5,240 bases of DNA, taken from the NCBI GenBank assembly GCA_005881085.1, contig VBGU01000183.1, positions 1 to 5,240 of the forward strand, in the 5' to 3' direction. The notes beneath the pieces are model-generated. The model was not told the origin of the DNA. It did no database searches and saw nothing but the letters and a program-made list of their open reading frames with translations. The stretch is from Chloroflexota bacterium. GTDB taxonomy: Bacteria > Chloroflexota > Limnocylindria > P2-11E. Positions 1 through 5,240 of this stretch are shown in pieces (positions within the stretch are counted from its first letter, which is position 1; each line of letters opens with the position of its first letter). A program made the translations under genes and the position numbers.

Positions 1-973
1 CGATGGCCGTGTGCTCACCCTCCGGATCGATGCGGTCGGCGCGGAGCGGGCCACCGCCCGCGCGGACGACGCGGCGCGCGTAGTAGTTCACGCCAAGGAA
101 GTCGAGCGCGCCGTCGTAGCCATCGAGCTCGCCGCCGCGGTCGAAGTACGGTCGGTAGAGCTCGAGCATGTCCTTCGGGTAGCCGCGTCCGAACAGCGGA
201 TCGAGGAACCAGCGGTTGAGATAGCCGTCCATCCGCGCGGCCGCGTCGGCGTCGGCTGGGGTATCGCTCGCGGGATCGCACGGCGACAGGTTGAGCGCGA
301 TCCCGACACGCGCGTCCGGGTCCGCCGCGCGGATGGCGTCCGCCGCGGCGCGGTGCGCGAGAAGAAGGTGGTGGCTCACACCGACCGCCGTGGCGAAGTC
401 GCGGATGCCCGGCGCGTGCACGCCCACCCAGTGGCCCGCGAACGCGACGACCTCGGGCTCGTTCAGCGTCATCCAGTCGCGCACGCGGTCGCCGAGGCGG
501 CGCGCGACGACATCCGCGTAACGGCCGAACGCGGCAACGGTCTCCCGTGAGGACCACCCGCCCCGCTCCTGTAGCGCCTGCGGCAGGTCCCAGTGATAGA
601 GCGTGACGAAGGGACGGATGCCGTTTCGGAGCAGCTCGTCGACGAGCCGGTCGTAGAAGGCGAGCCCCGCCTCGTTCACCGCCCCGCTTCCGGTCGGCAC
701 GACACGCGGCCAGCTGATCGAAAGGCGGTACGCGTTGCATCCGAGGTCGCGCTGGAGCGCTGTGTCCTCGCGCCAGCGGTGGTAGTGGTCGCAGGCAACG
801 TCGCCGGTCTCGCCGGTCGAGATCGCGCCGGGCTGCCGGCAGAACGTGTCCCAGATCGACGGGGCCTTCCCGTCCGCGTCGTGCGCGCCCTCGATCTGAT
901 AGGCGGCGGTCGCCGTGCCGAAGAGAAATCCCGGCGGGAAGCGCCGCGCGAGCGTGGCCGGATCGCCGCTCAT
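1..973 (-). CDS. Glycoside hydrolase family 1 beta-glycosidase, N-terminal part (partial)
   Basis: These are the first 324 residues of a GH1 retaining beta-glycosidase (beta-glucosidase/galactosidase type), which releases the non-reducing-end sugar from beta-glycosides. The hallmarks appear in order: FPPGFLFGTATAAYQIEGA (12-30, the family's N-terminal signature, with sugar-binding Q26), DHYHRW, RLSISWPRV, YHWDLP with sugar-binding H127, TLNEP with acid/base E172 preceded by N171, HAPG, and FLGVNYY (292-298). The frame is open through base 1; the family is usually about 440-480 residues, so the last quarter, including the TENG nucleophile, is cut off by the window. No signal peptide is present, so it acts in the cytoplasm on imported substrate. 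The ATG at 973 overlaps the dehydrogenase stop as ATGA and has GGAG eight bases upstream. GH1 is certain; which sugar and linkage it prefers cannot be read from this part. Confidence 0.97.
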   Translation of the reverse strand, partial: MSGDPATLARRFPPGFLFGTATAAYQIEGAHDADGKAPSIWDTFCRQPGAISTGETGDVACDHYHRWREDTALQRDLGCNAYRLSISWPRVVPTGSGAVNEAGLAFYDRLVDELLRNGIRPFVTLYHWDLPQALQERGGWSSRETVAAFGRYADVVARRLGDRVRDWMTLNEPEVVAFAGHWVGVHAPGIRDFATAVGVSHHLLLAHRAAADAIRAADPDARVGIALNLSPCDPASDTPADADAAARMDGYLNRWFLDPLFGRGYPKDMLELYRPYFDRGGELDGYDGALDFLGVNYYARRVVRAGGGPLRADRIDPEGEHTAI

Positions 974-1791
974 CGCCCTGGCTCCGCGTCCGCCCACTCG
1001 AGCGCGATGCCCATGCGCGCGTTGATCCCGCCATCGACGTACAGAAGCTGGCCGGTGACGTAATCCGCGGCGGGCGAAACGAGGAACGCGACGACGCGCG
1101 CGACGTCGCCCGGCTCACCCATCCGGCCCCAGGGAACGCGGCGCGCCGTGCGCTCGCTCGAGTAGCCCGGGATCTGGAAGTACCGCGGCGTCTCGATGAG
1201 CCCAGGCGCGACGGCGTTCACGCGGATCTTCTTCGGCGCCAGGTCGACGGCGAGCGCGCGCGTGAACGCGTTGAGCGCGCCCTTCGTCGCCGCGTACGCG
1301 GCGTGACCCGGAGACCCCGCGCCGCCGTGGATCGAGCTCACGCTCACGATCGAGCCGCCGCGTCGCTCAAGGTGCGGCGTGGCCTGCTGCGCGCAGAAGT
1401 ACGCCGCGCGGACGTTCACGTCGAAAAGCTCGTCGTACTCGGGTTCGGTCAGGGTGGCCGGATCGCCGGACTTCGTCACTCCGGAGTTGTTCACGAGCAC
1501 GTCGAGGCCGCCGAGCTCCGCCGCGGCCTCGTCGACAACACGCCGGCAGTCAGCGACCCGCGCAAGGTCCCCGCGCAGGATCATCGCGCGACCGCCAGCC
1601 GAGGTGATCTCCATGCAGACGTCGCGCGCGCCCTCGCCGCTGTGCGCGTAATGGATCGCGACCGACGCGCCTTGCAGCGCGAGCTCGCGCGCGATGCCCT
1701 GGCCGATGCCGGTCCCGGCCCCGGTCACTAGGGCACGGCGTCCTTCTAGTGCGCGGGGGGCCGGGGGGGCGGAGCCCCCTCGATCGCTCAC
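970..1791 (-). CDS. Classical short-chain dehydrogenase/reductase (SDR), possibly sugar 1-dehydrogenase
   Basis: This 273-residue NAD(P)-dependent oxidoreductase has a full classical SDR motif set: the cofactor glycine motif TGAGTGIG (23-30), D75 in the GDL turn, NNSG (101-104), catalytic N126, S153, Y166 and K170 (YAATK), the PG motif at 196-197, and the C-terminal YVTGQLLYVDGG (244-255). The pattern and a C-terminal tail of about 18 residues past DGG resemble glucose 1-dehydrogenase-like SDRs, so it may oxidise an aldose to its lactone; FabG-like or other sugar-alcohol activity cannot be excluded. Cofactor choice is unclear: the loop after strand 2 is HYAHSGEG, with no acidic residue at the usual NAD position. 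I chose the GTG at 1791 because it overlaps the upstream stop as GTGA and has GGAG five bases before it. An ATG at 1824 in the same frame would add 11 Ala/Arg-rich residues inside the upstream gene. Residues 4-13 are low-complexity and come from a GC hairpin. Confidence 0.94.
   Translation of the reverse strand: MSDRGGSAPPAPRALEGRRALVTGAGTGIGQGIARELALQGASVAIHYAHSGEGARDVCMEITSAGGRAMILRGDLARVADCRRVVDEAAAELGGLDVLVNNSGVTKSGDPATLTEPEYDELFDVNVRAAYFCAQQATPHLERRGGSIVSVSSIHGGAGSPGHAAYAATKGALNAFTRALAVDLAPKKIRVNAVAPGLIETPRYFQIPGYSSERTARRVPWGRMGEPGDVARVVAFLVSPAADYVTGQLLYVDGGINARMGIALEWADAEPGR
982..985 (-). promoter_or_regulatory. Ribosome binding site of the GH1 gene
   Basis: GGAG lies eight bases before the ATG at 973, inside the last codons of the dehydrogenase. 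It supports the start that also makes the ATGA overlap. Confidence 0.7.
1765..1779. repeat. Perfect GC hairpin with adjoining homopolymer runs
   Basis: On the minus strand GGGGGC, loop TCC, GCCCCC forms a perfect six-pair inverted repeat, and the right arm continues into a run of seven C (1763-1769) followed by a second C run (1755-1760). It lies 9 bases downstream of the racemase-family stop and inside the first codons of the dehydrogenase, where it encodes the low-complexity GGSAPPAP. It has no U-tract, so it is not a standard intrinsic terminator. It may be a small dispersed GC hairpin, an mRNA-stability or translation-modulating stem, or chance in GC-rich DNA. Confidence 0.6.
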
Positions 1792-2948
1792 ACGCGCTCC
1801 CGCTCGCGGCCGCGCAGGTGCCACCGGTCACCGAAGAGGTTGAGGTGGATCGGCTTGCGCGGGTGCGCGGCGATCACATCCTCGTCGAGCGTGACGCCGA
1901 GACCGGGTCCCGAAGGCAGCGGGAAGGCGCCATCGGCGACGGCGGGAATACCCCGCGCGGCTTCGCTCACGAACGGATCGACGAAGTCGTTGAAGTGCTC
2001 GAGGATCTTGAAGTTGGGCGTCGCGGCCGCGAGGTGGAGCGCGGCCGCGGTCGACACCGGACCGCCCACGTTGTGTGGCGCGACCATCACGTCGTACGAC
2101 TCGGCCCAGGTCGCGAGCTTCCGCGTCTCGGTGATCCCGCCCATCATCGTGAGGTCCGGCTGGATCACGTCCGCGGCCTGCAGCTCGAAGAGCTCGCGGA
2201 ATTCGTGTCGCACGTGAATGCGTTCGCCGGTCGCGACCGGGACGTTCACGTGTCGCTCCACTTTCACGAGCGAACGGATGTTGTCCGGGGGGACCGGCTC
2301 CTCGATCCATCCCGGGCGATAGGGCTCGAGCTCGCGCGCGATGGCGATCGCTTGCGCCGGCGTGAAGCGGCCGTGCATCTCGACAAAGACCTCGCCGTCG
2401 GGGCCGACGCCTTCACGCGCCGCCTCCACCAGCGCGATCGCGCGGCGGAGCTCCGCTTGCGGAAGCTCCTGCCACGCCGTGCCAAAGGGGTCGAGCTTCA
2501 CGGCGCGGTACCCCTTCGCGAGCACCGCGCGCGCCGCGTCGCGGATGTCGTTCGGCGTGCGCTCGACCGTGTACCAGCCGTTCGCATACGTGGGAATCCG
2601 GTCGCGAATCGGGCCCCCGAGGAGCTGATAGATAGGTAGGCCCAGCGCCTTCCCGACGATGTCCCAACAGGCCATGTCGATCACGGCCAGCGCGGACATC
2701 GCGATCTGCCCCGCGCGCGCGTAATCGTCGCGGATCATCCTGCGCGCGAGCGCCTCGAACGCGAAGGGGTCGGCGCCGATCACGTGCGTCGGCACGGCCT
2801 CGTCGAGGTACCCGAGGAGCGCGCTGGTGTGGTTGATCATCCGCACCTCGCCAACACCTTCGATGCCGTCGTCAGTACGCACGACGACGAAGGTGAGGTT
2901 GCGCCACGCGGCGCCAAGGACGAGCGAACGGACCTCGGTGATCTTCAT
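1788..2948 (-). CDS. Mandelate racemase/muconate lactonizing enzyme family protein, probable sugar-acid dehydratase
   Basis: This 386-residue cytoplasmic enzyme of the enolase superfamily probably removes water from an aldonic acid to give a 2-keto-3-deoxy sugar acid. The N-terminal capping domain is about residues 1-125, including the helix SALAVIDMACWDIVGKALGLP (about 85-105) found across the family. The TIM-barrel part holds K151 in KLDPFG, the metal ligands E190 (VEMHGRF), E216 (WIEEP) and E242 (TGER), the acid/base candidates H192 and H292 (VAPHN), and E317 (ILEHF). The spacing 190-192-216-242-292-317 matches, as I recall it, that of E. coli galactonate dehydratase (183-185-209-235-285-310), except that the first ligand is Glu instead of Asp. 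It could be specific for galactonate, gluconate, arabinonate, fuconate or another acid; an epimerase is possible but less likely given the Glu-x-His pair. The start is set by the ATGA overlap with the permease and by GGGG eight bases upstream; the length is normal. The stop overlaps the GTG of the next gene. Confidence 0.93.
   Translation of the reverse strand: MKITEVRSLVLGAAWRNLTFVVVRTDDGIEGVGEVRMINHTSALLGYLDEAVPTHVIGADPFAFEALARRMIRDDYARAGQIAMSALAVIDMACWDIVGKALGLPIYQLLGGPIRDRIPTYANGWYTVERTPNDIRDAARAVLAKGYRAVKLDPFGTAWQELPQAELRRAIALVEAAREGVGPDGEVFVEMHGRFTPAQAIAIARELEPYRPGWIEEPVPPDNIRSLVKVERHVNVPVATGERIHVRHEFRELFELQAADVIQPDLTMMGGITETRKLATWAESYDVMVAPHNVGGPVSTAAALHLAAATPNFKILEHFNDFVDPFVSEAARGIPAVADGAFPLPSGPGLGVTLDEDVIAAHPRKPIHLNLFGDRWHLRGRERERV
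1797..1800 (-). promoter_or_regulatory. Ribosome binding site deciding the GTG start of the SDR
   Basis: GGAG (within GGGAG) is followed by CGCGT and then the GTG at 1791. This five-base spacing, together with the GTGA overlap, favours GTG over the in-frame ATG at 1824. It lies within the last codons of the racemase-family gene. Confidence 0.7.
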
Positions 2949-3799
2949 CCCTTGATCCCCGTCGTGACGATCCCTCGGATGATGAAACGCTGCGCGAAGG
3001 CGAAGAGGAGGATCAAGGGCAGGACGTAGAGGACGACTCCCGCCATCGTCACGGTTTGCCACGGGTTTCCGTGCGGATCCGAGTACGCACTCGCCATGCG
3101 GACCGCGAGCGTGGTGTTCTCCTGATGCAGCAACAGCGAGGGGTAGAGGTAGTCGCCCCAAGGCCATAGGAACATGAAGATCCCCGTCGCCGCGATGGCC
3201 GGACCCGCGTTCGGCAGATAGATCTGGAAGAAGATGCGCAGCGGTCCCGCACCGTCCACCTCCGCCGCGTCGTCGAGCTCTCGCGGGAAGCTCGCGAAGA
3301 ACTGCCGGAAGAGGAAGATCGCGAACGGACTGCCTCCGAGGGCCCAGAGGATCCAGGGCCAGTACGTGTTGGTGAGGCCGAGCCGCGCGAAGAGGACGAA
3401 CTGCGGGACGAACTGCACGAAGGTCGGAACGATCAGCAGCGCGAGAACGAGAATGAAGAGCTGATTGCGCCCGGGCGCGCGATGTCGCGCGAATCCGTAG
3501 CCGACGAGCGCGCTCACGAATACCACGATCAGCGCGTATGCGCCGCTCAAGACGAGCGAGTTGCCGGCGAACCGCCAGAAGTCCGCCAGCGTCACCGCGA
3601 GCTGGTAATTCACCCATTGCGGCTCGGGCGGGACGATCACGACGGGCGACGAGTTGTACTCGGACTGCTTCTTGAGCGACGTGACGAGCACCCAGAACAG
3701 CGGCAGCGCGAACACGACCGCGGCGAGGACCACCGGGCCGTACCGGAGGCCGGTCTCTTGGACGGAGGCGCGACGCTGTCTCGCGACCGCGACGCTCAT
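2945..3799 (-). CDS. Sugar ABC transporter permease, MalG/UgpE type
   Basis: This 284-residue protein is the second membrane subunit of the carbohydrate importer, partner of the MalF-like permease. Membrane helices are visible near residues 20-41 (VVLAAVVFALPLFWVLVTSL), 82-104, 112-137, 147-167, 200-220 and 250-270. The short segment 'P-x-P-x-W-x-N-Y' at about 58-65 in the first external loop is typical of MalG-like proteins. The EAA loop lies at about 174-196 (ELDDAAEVDGAG, then IYLP); the usual E-A-A is read here as D-A-A, a common variant. The C-terminal RFIIRGIVTTGIKG is the classic ending of this family (R-x-x-x-x-G-x-x-x-G-x-x-K-G). The start at 3799 is supported by the ATGA overlap with the upstream permease and by a GGAG seven bases before the ATG; the frame itself is open much further upstream. 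Its stop in turn overlaps the next gene's start. Confidence 0.96.
   Translation of the reverse strand: MSVAVARQRRASVQETGLRYGPVVLAAVVFALPLFWVLVTSLKKQSEYNSSPVVIVPPEPQWVNYQLAVTLADFWRFAGNSLVLSGAYALIVVFVSALVGYGFARHRAPGRNQLFILVLALLIVPTFVQFVPQFVLFARLGLTNTYWPWILWALGGSPFAIFLFRQFFASFPRELDDAAEVDGAGPLRIFFQIYLPNAGPAIAATGIFMFLWPWGDYLYPSLLLHQENTTLAVRMASAYSDPHGNPWQTVTMAGVVLYVLPLILLFAFAQRFIIRGIVTTGIKG
2957..2960 (-). promoter_or_regulatory. Probable ribosome binding site of the racemase-family gene
   Basis: GGGG (in GGGGATCAAGGG) ends eight bases before the ATG at 2948, within the last codons of the permease. It is a weaker match than GGAG; a second AAGGG touches the ATG and is too close to work. Together with the ATGA overlap it supports this start. 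Confidence 0.5.
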
Positions 3800-4761
3800 G
3801 GCTCGACTCCGTAGAAGACCCAGCGCCGGCTCGTCTTGAAGAGGAGCAGCGTGAGGCCGAGAACGACGGCGAAGAGGATCCAGAGGAGTGCCGCCCCGTA
3901 TCCGAAGAGCTGCTTCACGAAGATCTCGGTGTAGGCGTGCACGACGTAGAGGTAGTTGTCCAGCGGCGGTATCACGCCGGGGTTCATGGCGAGCACGCCC
4001 GGCGTGAGCAGCATCGGCTGCACGAGGATCTGGAGCCCGCCGATCAGTCCCATGACGAGGTTGAAGAAGATGACCGGGGTCAGAAGCGGGAGCGTGATGT
4101 ACCGGTTGACCTGGAAGCGACTCGCGCCGTCGATCATGGCCGCTTCGCGGTACTCGGCCGGGATGCCCTGCAGGCCCGCCAGGAAGATGACCATCCCGCC
4201 GCCGGCGGCGCCCCAGATCGTGAAAAGCGCGAGCACGACCGTGGGGTATTCGATGAGCCAGCGGATGTTCGCGTCCGGAGCGACCGTTCCGATCATGGCG
4301 TTCAGAAGGCCGCCCGTCGGGTCGACGAAGATCTTCCAGACCCACGCCCCGGCCACGACCGGGATCACCGACGGCAGGTAGAAGATCGTCCGGAAGAGGT
4401 TCGATCCGCGAATGGGCTGGTTCACGAGGAGCGCGAGGCCGAGCTGGACGATCAGTGCGACCGGAACGACGGCGCTCATGAGGAGAAGCGTGCGTCCCAG
4501 GGCGTGCTGCGCCTCGGTGTCGCCCAGCGCGCGCGTGTAGTTGTCGATCCCGACGAAACGGATGTAGTCGAGGTTGAGACCGTCGTAGTTGGTGAGCGAC
4601 ATAGCGAAGGCACCGGCGAGCGGAAGGGCGCCGAGCAGTACGAACCCGATGAGCCATGGCGAGATGAGCAGGTAGAAGGTCAGCGCGCGGCGAAAGCCAC
4701 GGCGGCGCCACGTGGCGGGGCGCGGCCAGGCTCGTGGGAGGACGTGCGTCGCGCCCGCCAT
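3796..4761 (-). CDS. Sugar ABC transporter permease, MalF/UgpA type
   Basis: This is a 321-residue inner-membrane subunit that forms, with the next gene product, the translocation pore of a carbohydrate (CUT1) importer. After a basic cytoplasmic N-terminus (residues 1-26, many Arg), a first membrane helix covers about 27-55 (LLISPWLIGFVLL), and further hydrophobic segments lie near 90-113, 125-145, 172-198, 225-248 and 288-308: six helices, as usual for the family. The EAA loop that docks on the ATPase is clear at about 206-225 (E-A-A-x-x-D-G-A, then ITLP). Length is normal for the family (about 290-320). The frame stays open far upstream into the binding-protein gene, but the ATG at 4761 is chosen because it overlaps the upstream stop (TAATG) and gives a standard N-terminus. 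No strong Shine-Dalgarno precedes it, only a weak GGCGG, so it probably relies on coupling to the upstream gene. The imported sugar is unknown. Confidence 0.95.
   Translation of the reverse strand: MAGATHVLPRAWPRPATWRRRGFRRALTFYLLISPWLIGFVLLGALPLAGAFAMSLTNYDGLNLDYIRFVGIDNYTRALGDTEAQHALGRTLLLMSAVVPVALIVQLGLALLVNQPIRGSNLFRTIFYLPSVIPVVAGAWVWKIFVDPTGGLLNAMIGTVAPDANIRWLIEYPTVVLALFTIWGAAGGGMVIFLAGLQGIPAEYREAAMIDGASRFQVNRYITLPLLTPVIFFNLVMGLIGGLQILVQPMLLTPGVLAMNPGVIPPLDNYLYVVHAYTEIFVKQLFGYGAALLWILFAVVLGLTLLLFKTSRRWVFYGVEP
3807..3810 (-). promoter_or_regulatory. Ribosome binding site of the MalG-like permease
   Basis: GGAG lies seven bases before the ATG at 3799, inside the end of the upstream permease gene. 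It decides this start over the long open frame that continues upstream. Confidence 0.75.
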
Positions 4762-5240
4762 TAGCCGCCGATGATGCGCTTGCCGTCCGCGATCGCGGTG
4801 TTGACCTCCGCCTCGATGTTCTGAACGAACTTGTCGAAGCTGATCGAGCCCTTGAGCGCGGGCTCGAGGTTCTTCTTCCAGCTCGTCGAGAACGTCTCCT
4901 CGCCGATATAGGGGTTGAACTGCAGGATGAAGTCGCTCTTCGACAGCTCGCCCTGCAGAACCTTCTGCACCTGCTTCTGGAACGCTGTGTCCTGCGGCAT
5001 CTGCGCGTACATCGACTTGAGGCCGGGCACGCCCCATCCGCTCTTCGCTCGGTCCTGCGCCGGCTTGCCACCCATGTACTGCTCGAACACAGCCCACGCC
5101 GCGTCGGCGTCCTTGGTTTGCGAGGAAACGACCCAGCCCGTCGCGGTCATCGTCGGGTCGCGCCGGACCCCCGACCACGTCGGCGCCGGAAGGAAGACGG
5201 TCTTGCCCTTGGTCTTGTCGCTTTCGGCCATCGCACTGAA
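4761..5240 (-). CDS. ABC importer sugar-binding protein, C-terminal part (partial)
   Basis: This is the C-terminal 159 residues of a probable extracytoplasmic substrate-binding protein (SBP family 1, sugar type) that delivers a carbohydrate to the two permeases encoded next. The frame is open to the window edge (residues F-S-A precede the first visible Met at 5231), so that Met is most likely internal. Typical late-SBP features are visible: a TGWVVSS segment followed by KDADAAWAVFEQYMGG (the usual 'strand, then helix of A-W-x-F' late in these proteins), a helix-rich region, an N-P-Y-x-G-E stretch, and a final amphipathic helix with many A, V and I ending in an ADGKRIIGG tail. The signal peptide and most ligand-contact residues lie outside the window, so the substrate cannot be read. 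The TAA stop shares its last base with the ATG of the first permease. Family assignment rests on the fold-like pattern plus its place directly before two CUT1 permeases. Confidence 0.85.
   Translation of the reverse strand, partial: FSAMAESDKTKGKTVFLPAPTWSGVRRDPTMTATGWVVSSQTKDADAAWAVFEQYMGGKPAQDRAKSGWGVPGLKSMYAQMPQDTAFQKQVQKVLQGELSKSDFILQFNPYIGEETFSTSWKKNLEPALKGSISFDKFVQNIEAEVNTAIADGKRIIGG

Noticed and set aside
11..550. Plus-strand open frame of 179 codons opposite the GH1 gene
   Set aside because: The minus-strand frame carries the GH1 signatures throughout this stretch; the plus-strand frame is a compositional shadow.
15..1118. Minus-strand 367-codon open frame overlapping the GH1 and SDR genes in another phase
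   Set aside because: Its product is Arg/Ala/Pro-rich without domains, and it overlaps two well-supported genes in a different frame.
1765..1779. Hairpin as an intrinsic terminator after the racemase-family gene
   Set aside because: No T-tract follows on the minus strand (C runs follow instead), the stem is only six pairs, and the downstream gene starts upstream of it by an overlapping GTG with a good ribosome binding site.
2023..2048. Two copies of GCGGCCGC 18 bases apart
   Set aside because: They encode the Ala runs in STAAALHLAAAT (residues 299-310 of the racemase-family protein), a conserved helical segment after the VAPHN motif. Ala codons in GC-rich DNA explain the repeat.
1749..2639. 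Long plus-strand open frame (296 codons) opposite the racemase-family gene
   Set aside because: It is the antisense shadow of a gene with a full catalytic motif set. Its product is rich in Arg, Val, Glu and His with no recognisable domain, as expected from GC-rich codon bias.
3937..4764. Plus-strand open frame of 275 codons opposite the MalF-like permease
   Set aside because: The protein is a highly charged D/R/E/V/H string, the typical antisense image of a hydrophobic GC-rich membrane gene. It has no family pattern, and the sense gene is unmistakable.
5229..5231. ATG at 5231 as the true start of the binding-protein gene
   Set aside because: The frame is open to the window edge, the predicted product would lack a signal peptide and the first two thirds of the fold, and the visible part matches the C-terminal end of the family.

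Overview
The window is a single, tightly packed, minus-strand operon fragment from a GC-rich bacterium. No taxonomic marker is present. The GC-rich third codon positions, the CUT1-type sugar importer and the mix of sugar genes would fit a soil-type Chloroflexota, Actinomycetota or similar lineage, but this is only an impression. There is no intergenic DNA: all 5240 bases are coding on the minus strand, and both end genes run off the window.

In transcription order (high to low coordinates) the genes are: the C-terminal part of an extracellular sugar-binding lipoprotein/protein of an ABC importer (5240-4761); two MalF/MalG-like inner-membrane permeases (4761-3796 and 3799-2945); a mandelate racemase/muconate lactonizing enzyme family protein with a complete galactonate-dehydratase-like active site (2948-1788); a classical short-chain dehydrogenase with a GTG start (1791-970); and the first 324 codons of a glycoside hydrolase family 1 beta-glycosidase (973-1).

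All five gene junctions overlap by 1 or 4 bases (TAATG, ATGA, ATGA, GTGA, ATGA), so the genes are almost certainly one transcript with coupled translation. No promoter, terminator, RNA gene, transposon or CRISPR is visible. The promoter must lie upstream of the binding-protein gene, outside the window. No ABC ATPase gene is present in the part seen.

Taken together, the genes suggest uptake of a beta-linked glycoside or oligosaccharide, cytoplasmic hydrolysis by the GH1 enzyme, oxidation of a released sugar by the dehydrogenase, and dehydration of the resulting sugar acid to a 2-keto-3-deoxy acid by the racemase-family enzyme. That is a non-phosphorylative, Entner-Doudoroff-like route. The families are clear; the substrates and the order of steps are inference. 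I see an ordinary sugar-catabolic operon rather than a wholly new system. The points most worth a second look are the unbroken overlap chain, the implied oxidative pathway, and a GC hairpin with a C7 run inside the start of the dehydrogenase gene.
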